From positions 1-5,072 of the forward strand of contig CAZQRO010000117.1 in NCBI GenBank assembly GCA_964595785.1: a stretch of DNA of 5,072 nt, given 5' to 3'. Made by a program: the position numbers and the translations under genes. The stretch comes from Bovifimicola sp964595785. GTDB lineage: Bacteria; Bacillota; Clostridia; Lachnospirales; Lachnospiraceae. Each line of letters begins with the position of its first letter. Positions within the stretch are counted from its first letter, which is position 1. Of the stretch, positions 1 through 3,076 are shown in pieces. The notes under the pieces are model-generated. The model worked only from the letters and a program-made list of their open reading frames with translations. It searched no databases and had not been told where the DNA came from.

Positions 1-19
1 TATCGTTGTAGAAGATTAA
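1..19 (+). CDS. rplK: 50S ribosomal protein L11, C-terminal end (partial)
   Basis: The first bases read in frame as the residues IVVED followed by a TAA stop at 17-19. This ending matches the C-terminus of L11 (…SMGIVVED) in Clostridia, and rplK is the standard gene directly upstream of rplA. L11 binds the GTPase-associated region of 23S rRNA. Only five codons lie in the window, so the call rests on this short tail plus synteny. Confidence 0.85.
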
Positions 20-38
20 GAAAATAGTAAATTGATGA

Positions 39-73
39 AGTGGGAGGAGTCTTCCGCTAATACCACTAGGAGG
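39..73 (+). promoter_or_regulatory. Candidate L1-binding site (23S rRNA mimic) overlapping the rplA ribosome binding site region
   Basis: The rplK-rplA gap contains GTGGGAGG (40-47) and TAATACCAC (58-66). An outer stem pairs 39-43 (AGTGG) with 63-67 (CCACT), and a small inner stem pairs 46-48 with 53-55. From memory, the L1-binding region of 23S rRNA (helices 76-78) has GGTGGGAGG on one side and GAAATACCACC on the other, so both strands of the internal loop are reproduced. L1 is known to repress its own operon by binding such mRNA mimics. The rplA Shine-Dalgarno AGGAGG (68-73) begins one base after the stem, so L1 binding would plausibly block initiation of rplA. The similarity is seen directly; the regulatory effect is inferred. 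Confidence 0.75.
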
Positions 74-80
74 TTTTAGA

Positions 81-776
81 ATGAAACGAGGAAAGAAATA
101 CGTAGAAGCTGCGAAATCAATTGATCGCGCTACTTTATATGACTCAGCAGAGGCTGTATCTTTAGTTAAGAAATCAGCAACTGCAAAATTTGATGAAACA
201 ATCGAAGCACATATCAGAACAGGCTGTGACGGACGTCATGCTGATCAGCAGATCAGAGGAGCTGTTGTATTACCACATGGTACAGGCAAGAAGGTAAGAG
301 TGCTTGTATTTGCTAAGGGTGCTAAGGCTGATGAAGCTGAAGCAGCAGGAGCAGAATTTGTTGGTGGTGAGGAACTTATTCCAAAGATTCAGAACGAAAA
401 CTGGTTTGAGTTTGATGTAGTTGTTGCTACACCAGATATGATGGGTGTCGTTGGTCGTTTAGGTCGTGTACTTGGACCAAAAGGTTTAATGCCAAATCCA
501 AAAGCCGGTACAGTTACAATGGATGTAACAAAAGCTGTTCAGGATATTAAAGCTGGTAAGATTGAATACAGACTTGACAAAACAAATATTATCCATGTGC
601 CAATTGGAAAAGCTTCATTTACTGAAGAACAATTAGCGGACAACTTCCAGACGCTTATTGATGCAATCAACAAAGCAAAACCTAGTACATTAAAAGGTCA
701 GTACTTAAAGAGTGTAACTCTTACATCTACAATGGGACCTGGTGTTAAATTAAATACAGGTAAACTTTCTAACTAA
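81..776 (+). CDS. rplA: 50S ribosomal protein L1
   Basis: Encodes 231 residues, the usual bacterial L1 length. L1 builds the mobile L1 stalk of the large subunit, helps release deacylated tRNA from the E site, and represses its own mRNA. Recognisable parts are the N-terminal MKRGKKY, the segment HIRTGCDGRHADQQ (44-57) followed by RGAVVLPHGTGK (59-70), and the L1 signature LGPKGLMPNP (131-140). Cys49 and Gly51 replace the more common Val and Pro there; I recall this as usual in Lachnospiraceae. The start at 81 is supported by AGGAGG at 68-73 with a 7-base spacer. It is co-transcribed with rplK (61-base gap) and preceded by an L1-binding mimic, which suggests translational feedback. The next promoter begins about 30 bases after the stop. 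Confidence 0.98.
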   Translation: MKRGKKYVEAAKSIDRATLYDSAEAVSLVKKSATAKFDETIEAHIRTGCDGRHADQQIRGAVVLPHGTGKKVRVLVFAKGAKADEAEAAGAEFVGGEELIPKIQNENWFEFDVVVATPDMMGVVGRLGRVLGPKGLMPNPKAGTVTMDVTKAVQDIKAGKIEYRLDKTNIIHVPIGKASFTEEQLADNFQTLIDAINKAKPSTLKGQYLKSVTLTSTMGPGVKLNTGKLSN

Positions 777-805
777 CAAGAATGGAAAGTCAATGCAAAA
801 ATTGA

Positions 806-834
806 TTGACAATAGATTATATATGTGCTAGAAT
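806..834 (+). promoter_or_regulatory. Strong sigma-A promoter of rplJL (extended -10)
   Basis: A perfect -35 box TTGACA (806-811) is separated by 17 bases from TAGAAT (829-834), with TGC (826-828) forming an extended -10 TGn. The start of transcription is expected near 841. It lies just after rplA and just before the L10 leader RNA, so it gives rplJ-rplL their own transcript in addition to any readthrough from rplKA. Confidence 0.9.
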
Positions 835-840
835 GCACAT

Positions 841-974
841 TGTGTTTAAAGACCGAAGACAGCAGGTGTATCGCGAGATACTCAAATTAATTGCCTGCCG
901 AGGAATTTTAAAATAACTCATTGAGTGAATTTTATCCCTCTTTGTCGGAGCGTGCTTTGGCAAAGAGGTTTTTT
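841..974 (+). ncRNA. L10 leader RNA (autoregulatory, transcription attenuation)
   Basis: The 5' region of the rplJL transcript matches the L10 leader family. P1 pairs TTTAAA (845-850) with TTTAAA (907-912). It encloses an asymmetric internal loop around GACCGAAGAC (851-860) and CGAGGA (899-904), resembling the conserved kink-turn-containing L10 site. P2 pairs GCAGG (862-866) with CCTGC (894-898), and a third stem GTATC/GATAC (868-872/877-881) is capped by the GNRA tetraloop GCGA. In Bacillus subtilis the L10-L12 complex binds this RNA and favours a downstream terminator; the terminator is present here at 937-974. A rival antiterminator can be drawn: GAGG (900-903) with CCTC (937-940), enclosing a hairpin of 910-914/929-933 and 916-919/923-926. 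P1 uses 907-912 and would exclude it. The family match is strong; the switching model is transferred from B. subtilis. Confidence 0.92.
937..974 (+). terminator. Attenuator / intrinsic terminator in the L10 leader
   Basis: A 14-bp stem pairs 937-950 with 955-968 (outer arms CCTCTTTG and CAAAGAGG) around the 4-base loop CGTG, with some G-U pairs in the upper half. It is followed by six T (969-974). It sits upstream of the rplJ start with no gene end next to it, so its role is regulated premature termination of rplJL rather than operon termination. Confidence 0.92.
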
Positions 975-981
975 ATTTAAT

Positions 982-1012
982 AGAAAATTTACGGACTTTG
1001 TCCGATTTTTCT
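982..1012 (+). other. Hairpin between attenuator and rplJ
   Basis: CGGAC (992-996) pairs with GTCCG (1000-1004) around a TTT loop. Below it AGAAAA (982-987) can pair with TTTTCT (1007-1012) across a small internal loop. A T-run follows the upper stem, so it resembles a weak terminator or an RNA processing or stability element. A further possible stem joins 1015-1020 to 1042-1047 just before the rplJ Shine-Dalgarno. No function is shown for either. Confidence 0.45.
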
Positions 1013-1063
1013 GTTATTAGCTCTTGTCTTTCGGAACACTACTAATATAAGGAGGCAAAATTC

Positions 1064-1558
1064 ATGGCTAAAGTAGAATTAAAGAAACCGGTTGTTGATG
1101 AGATTTCTGAATTACTTAAAGATGCAAAATCGGCTGTTGTAGTGGACTATCGTGGTCTTACTGTAGAACAGGATACAAGTCTTCGTAAGCAGTTAAGAGA
1201 AGCCGGAGTTGTATACAAGGTATACAAAAACACAATGGTTAACTTCGCTGTAAAAGGAACAGAATTTGAAGATTTAAGTAAAAATTTAGAAGGACCTACA
1301 GCAATTGCTGTATCTAAAGAAGACGCAACAGCTCCTGCAAGAGTATTATACAACTTTGCTAAAGATGTTGAGGCACTTGAACTTAAAGCAGGTGTAGTTG
1401 ATGGAACATATTATGATGCTGATGGAATCAAGCTTATTGCAACAATTCCTTCAAGAGAAGAACTTCTTTCGAAATTCCTTGGAAGCATTCAGTCACCAAT
1501 TACAAACTTTGCTCGTGTTATTAAGCAGATTGCTGAAAAAGAAGAAACAGTTGCATAA
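1064..1558 (+). CDS. rplJ: 50S ribosomal protein L10
   Basis: Encodes 164 residues, normal for L10. L10 anchors the L7/L12 stalk to 23S rRNA and recruits translational GTPases. The N-terminal domain carries the typical DYRGLTV motif (28-34) and the YKVYKNT segment that contact rRNA. The C-terminal part, from about residue 130 (SREELLSKFLGSIQSP onward), is the long helix on which L12 dimers assemble. The start is fixed by AAGGAGG (1049-1055), 8 bases before ATG. It is first in the rplJL operon, 81 bases ahead of rplL. Its upstream leader carries the L10-L12 feedback attenuator. Confidence 0.98.
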   Translation: MAKVELKKPVVDEISELLKDAKSAVVVDYRGLTVEQDTSLRKQLREAGVVYKVYKNTMVNFAVKGTEFEDLSKNLEGPTAIAVSKEDATAPARVLYNFAKDVEALELKAGVVDGTYYDADGIKLIATIPSREELLSKFLGSIQSPITNFARVIKQIAEKEETVA

Positions 1559-1590
1559 TTGCAATGGTTAAGACAAATTGAATTAAAGTT

Positions 1591-1603
1591 TGCCTATAAG
1601 GCA
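1591..1603 (+). other. Small hairpin in the rplJ-rplL gap
   Basis: TGCCT (1591-1595) and AGGCA (1599-1603) form a 5-bp hairpin with an ATA loop in an otherwise AT-rich 81-base gap. There is no T-run after it, so it is not a terminator. It may be a processing or stability site that helps set the higher L12 to L10 ratio, but this is speculative. The rplL Shine-Dalgarno GGAGG lies at 1627-1631, 8 bases before ATG. Confidence 0.4.
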
Positions 1604-1639
1604 GGAAAATATTATATTTTAAATATGGAGGAATAAAAG

Positions 1640-2005
1640 ATGACAACTCAGGAAATTATTGAAGTAATCAAAGGTATGACAGTTTTTGAATTAAATGATT
1701 TAGTTAAAGCTTGTGAAGAAGAATTTGGTGTTTCTGCAGCAGCAGGTGTTGTAGTAGCAGCAGGTGGTGCAGCAGGCGCAGCAGTAGAAGAAAAATCTGA
1801 ATTTGATGTAGAATTAACATCATTTGGCGAGAAGAAGATGGACGTTATCAAACTTGCTAAGACAGTATTAGGATTAGGCTTAAAAGAAGCTAAAGAAGTT
1901 GTTGAGTCAGCTCCTAAGGTTATCAAAGAAGCAGCATCTAAAGATGAAGCTGAAGAACTTAAAGCTAAATTCGAAGAAGTTGGTGCTACAATCACTTTAA
2001 AATAA
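1640..2005 (+). CDS. rplL: 50S ribosomal protein L7/L12
   Basis: Encodes 121 acidic, alanine-rich residues, the normal length. L7/L12 is the multi-copy stalk protein that binds and activates EF-Tu, EF-G and other GTPases. Residues 1-31 form the dimerisation and L10-binding domain. Residues 32-49 are the flexible Ala/Gly/Val hinge (SAAAGVVVAAGGAAGAAV). Residues 52-121 form the globular factor-binding domain, with the conserved GLGLKEAK at 78-85. Cys25 is the only cysteine. It is the last gene of the rplJL unit; a strong terminator begins 19 bases after the stop. The GC-rich repeated GCAGCA stretch around 1735-1790 is simply the coding of the hinge. Confidence 0.98.
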   Translation: MTTQEIIEVIKGMTVFELNDLVKACEEEFGVSAAAGVVVAAGGAAGAAVEEKSEFDVELTSFGEKKMDVIKLAKTVLGLGLKEAKEVVESAPKVIKEAASKDEAEELKAKFEEVGATITLK

Positions 2006-2023
2006 TTTTAGCGTGAATTTTGA

Positions 2024-2059
2024 AGACTATCGTGTATTTTTGCACACGGTAGTCTTTTT
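2024..2059 (+). terminator. Intrinsic terminator of the rplJL operon
   Basis: AGACTATCGTGT (2024-2035) pairs with ACACGGTAGTCT (2044-2055), 12 bp with one G-U pair, around an 8-base loop. A T-run at 2055-2059 follows. The stem can also be extended by A2023 with T2056. It closes the ribosomal protein operon, so rpoB and the small gene in between need their own promoters. Confidence 0.93.
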
Positions 2060-2064
2060 GCGTG

Positions 2065-2082
2065 GTGCGCCTAGCGGCGCAC
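2065..2082 (+). repeat. GC-rich inverted repeat (7-bp stem, TAGC loop)
   Basis: GTGCGCC (2065-2071) is a perfect inverted match to GGCGCAC (2076-2082) with a TAGC loop. Its base composition is far more GC-rich than the surrounding sequence. There is no T-run after it, so it is not an obvious terminator. It opens the possible structured element described at 2083-2170. It looks like the kind of dispersed palindromic unit found between genes in Lachnospiraceae, but only one copy is in this window, so the repeat status cannot be tested here. Confidence 0.6.
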
Positions 2083-2170
2083 GTTCCTAATGTGTGAAAG
2101 TGACAAATCCGCCCGAGCAGTGGGAAGGATATAGCCAAGACTAAGGGGGGCAAATCTTCTTAATATATCC
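2083..2170 (+). other. Possible structured RNA or intergenic element of unknown type
   Basis: No convincing ORF is seen. Several pairings are possible: TCC/GGA plus CCC/GGG (2108-2110/2127-2129 and 2112-2114/2122-2124); or, exclusive with the first of these, GGATATA (2127-2133) with TATATCC (2164-2170). Inside the latter, GCC (2134-2136) can pair with GGC (2149-2151) while AAGA (2137-2140) pairs with TCTT (2155-2158), a crossing arrangement that would be a pseudoknot. I do not recognise a known RNA family. Short pairings of this kind can arise by chance, so confidence is low. Confidence 0.3.
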
Positions 2171-2211
2171 GAAACAAAAAAATAGAAAACGTAATAAGGT
2201 GTAAATTAAAC

Positions 2212-2240
2212 TTGAGATTAATACATTAATATAGTAAACT
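2212..2240 (+). promoter_or_regulatory. Candidate promoter of the riboswitch transcript
   Basis: TTGAGA (2212-2217) and TAAACT (2235-2240) are separated by 17 bases, a reasonable sigma-A match in AT-rich DNA. Transcription would start near 2247, about 40 bases before the c-di-GMP aptamer. A promoter is needed here because the rplJL transcript ends at 2059. The boxes are less perfect than those of rplJ and rpoB, as expected for a regulated gene. Confidence 0.6.
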
Positions 2241-2282
2241 GACGAAGGAAAAGAGTTATCGAAATTTGAAAAGTTAATAGAG

Positions 2283-2378
2283 AAGTTTAAGGGGCAAACT
2301 TGCAGAACTGTGAGGACGCAAAACTTGGAGTCTACGGGGAAGATATATAAACCTAAGATAGTTCGGTTGCATAATAAC
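2283..2378 (+). ncRNA. c-di-GMP-I (GEMM) riboswitch
   Basis: The aptamer core is recognisable in order: GGGGCAAAC (2291-2299), a hairpin (2299-2304/2309-2314), GGACGCAAA (2314-2322), then a long P3 arm whose strands contain GGAGTCTA (2327-2334) and CCTAAGATAG (2352-2361), ending in TTCGGTTGC (2362-2370). P3 pairings fit the family: 2322-2325 with 2365-2368, 2327-2329 with 2362-2364, 2330-2333 with 2356-2359. By alignment with the Vibrio Vc2 aptamer, C2370 would be the ligand-contacting C92. Two deviations are seen: the hairpin loop is GAAC rather than a GNRA tetraloop, and P1 is weak (best pairing around 2285-2289 with 2372-2378). The terminator at 2366-2400 uses the aptamer 3' strand, so ligand binding would be expected to prevent termination (an ON switch). 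The ON prediction is inference. Regulated genes: the leader ORF and small protein at 2485-2762. Confidence 0.9.
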
Positions 2379-2400
2379 AAAAAGTTATGCAGCTTTTTTT
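2366..2400 (+). terminator. Riboswitch expression-platform terminator
   Basis: GTTGCATAA (2366-2374) pairs with TTATGCAGC (2385-2393), 9 bp with one G-U pair, around a 10-base loop. Seven T follow (2394-2400). Its 5' arm includes the last bases of the c-di-GMP aptamer (2366-2370), so aptamer and terminator are mutually exclusive. It lies ahead of the small gene rather than after a gene, as expected for a riboswitch terminator. Confidence 0.92.
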
Positions 2401-2484
2401 GTATTCAAAACTAATTAAATTTGAAAACACAAAGTGAAAATCACCATTTATTATAAATGAAAATCAAGAGGAGGAAGAAAGACA

Positions 2485-2541
2485 ATGTTAAGGAAGACAA
2501 AACACGAAAGAAAGAAGAAACAGAAAGGGGAAGAGCAATGA
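2485..2541 (+). CDS. Basic 18-residue leader peptide (uORF), overlaps next start by ATGA
   Basis: ATG at 2485 opens an 18-codon frame ending in TGA at 2539-2541, encoding MLRKTKHERKKKQKGEEQ. It has a strong Shine-Dalgarno, GAGGAGG at 2468-2474, 10 bases upstream, better than that of the following gene. Its stop overlaps the next ATG as ATGA (2538-2541), a classic arrangement for translational coupling by termination-reinitiation. The peptide is extremely basic, with seven Lys plus Arg and His, and has no hydrophobic part. The region has almost no T, so an open frame is partly expected by composition. It may be a real peptide, a translation-coupling device, or incidental. Confidence 0.5.
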   Translation: MLRKTKHERKKKQKGEEQ

Positions 2542-2762
2542 AAAAAATAAAAGGTTTAATAGTATTGATGTCAATGGAAATGATACTCTTGACGGCAATG
2601 TTAGACGGAACATATGTATATGAGACTACGTTTAAACAGTCGCAGATGCTTGCAAATGAACTGGCATCAATGGGTATTGATGGAAATGTGGCAGCATCTG
2701 ATAATTACAGCACGGTTAATAATGCAAGTGTAACTGATTCGCAGATATGGGTTACTGAATAG
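2538..2762 (+). CDS. Small predicted exported or membrane-anchored protein, unknown function
   Basis: Encodes 74 residues from the ATG at 2538. The N-terminus MKKIKGLIVLMSMEM is basic then hydrophobic to about residue 22 (MILLTAML at 15-22), like a signal peptide or membrane anchor, although Glu14 inside the hydrophobic run is odd and no clear AxA cleavage site is seen. The remaining part (about residues 23-74) is polar, without cysteine, ending in DSQIWVTE. Five of the first 21 residues are Met. An in-frame ATG at 2457 would add 27 very basic residues but has no ribosome binding site; GGGG (2527-2530) and ATGA coupling to the leader ORF favour 2538. It lies downstream of the c-di-GMP riboswitch and is closed by its own terminator, so it is the likely target. 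I do not recognise a family. A c-di-GMP-controlled surface, adhesion, signalling or envelope role is possible but unproven. Confidence 0.7.
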   Translation: MKKIKGLIVLMSMEMILLTAMLDGTYVYETTFKQSQMLANELASMGIDGNVAASDNYSTVNNASVTDSQIWVTE

Positions 2763-2783
2763 CATGAAAGTAGTATAAGAAAC

Positions 2784-2834
2784 AGGGACTTTTGAAAAAC
2801 AGGTGAATAACCTATTGAGCAAAAGTCCTTTTTT
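2784..2834 (+). terminator. Intrinsic terminator of the small riboswitch-controlled gene
   Basis: GGACTTTTG (2786-2794) pairs perfectly with CAAAAGTCC (2820-2828); the stem extends to 2784-2785 with T2829-T2830. T-run at 2829-2834. The large loop holds a second small stem, AGGT (2801-2804) with ACCT (2810-2813). It separates the small gene from the rpoB promoter about 100 bases further on. Confidence 0.88.
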
Positions 2835-2851
2835 CTTTATAAATATCAGCA

Positions 2852-2871
2852 AATATATTAGCCGATATATT
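2852..2871. repeat. AT-rich inverted repeat upstream of the rpoB promoter
   Basis: AATATAT (2852-2858) and ATATATT (2865-2871) are exact inverted copies with a 6-base centre TAGCCG, about 60 bases ahead of the -35 box. It could be an operator or a cruciform site, but AT-rich inverted repeats arise easily by chance in this kind of DNA. The rest of 2835-2930 is AT-rich and holds nothing else I can support. Confidence 0.3.
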
Positions 2872-2930
2872 GTTACTATACACAGTTGATTGATTCGCTT
2901 TAGTCTTAGTGAATAAAAGAAAAAAAGTGC

Positions 2931-2959
2931 TTGACATGAAAATTTTGCCATGATACAAT
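2931..2959 (+). promoter_or_regulatory. Strong sigma-A promoter of rpoB (extended -10)
   Basis: Perfect TTGACA (2931-2936), 17-base spacer, TACAAT (2954-2959), with TGA (2951-2953) giving an extended -10. An A-rich stretch (2911-2926) just upstream could act as an UP element. Transcription is expected to start near 2966, leaving a leader of about 110 bases before rpoB. The design is nearly the same as the rplJL promoter at 806-834. Confidence 0.9.
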
Positions 2960-2965
2960 GGACAA

Positions 2966-3070
2966 TGCACTATTGTGGTGTGGTAGGCATTTTATTGCCT
3001 GAAAACAGATACCTGTGAGAGTAGGGACTCCAAGCCTATTCTTAATATATTATTATGATGCAAGGGGTGA
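2966..3070 (+). promoter_or_regulatory. rpoB 5' leader with alternative hairpins
   Basis: AGGCA (2985-2989) can pair with TGCCT (2996-3000) as a local hairpin. Alternatively the overlapping segment GGTAGGC (2982-2988) can pair with GCCTATT (3034-3040), including two G-U pairs, closing a larger structure. Inside that, ACAG/CTGT (3005-3008/3013-3016) and GAGT/ACTC (3019-3022/3027-3030) form small hairpins. The two forms cannot coexist, as in a regulatory leader, but there is no T-run marking a terminator. It is followed by an unstructured AT-rich stretch and the ribosome binding site AAGGGGTGA (3062-3070). Regulatory role is inferred only. Confidence 0.4.
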
Positions 3071-3076
3071 ATGTCG

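Noticed and set aside
1648..1995. 115-residue frame on the minus strand opposite rplL
   Set aside because: It mirrors the biased codons of rplL (Ser/Ala/Thr-rich product), has no ribosome binding site of note, and lies wholly inside a certain gene.
2145..2160. A second GEMM-like block (GGGGGGCAAAT) suggesting a tandem riboswitch
   Set aside because: It resembles GGGGCAAAC, but no GGACGCAAA or P3 sequence follows, so it is not a second aptamer.
2141..2380. 79-residue minus-strand frame opposite the riboswitch
   Set aside because: It runs antisense through the well-matched c-di-GMP aptamer and has no recognisable protein features.
2457..2537. Upstream in-frame start for the small protein (101 residues)
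   Set aside because: No Shine-Dalgarno precedes 2457, and the extension would put 27 highly charged residues in front of the hydrophobic N-terminus; 2538 is favoured.
2667..2951. 94-residue minus-strand frame
   Set aside because: It crosses the small gene, its terminator and part of the rpoB promoter; the composition looks like translated AT-rich noncoding DNA.
3071..3076. rpoB start two codons earlier at 3071
   Set aside because: It abuts the ribosome binding site (3062-3070), leaving too little spacing; 3077 has normal spacing.
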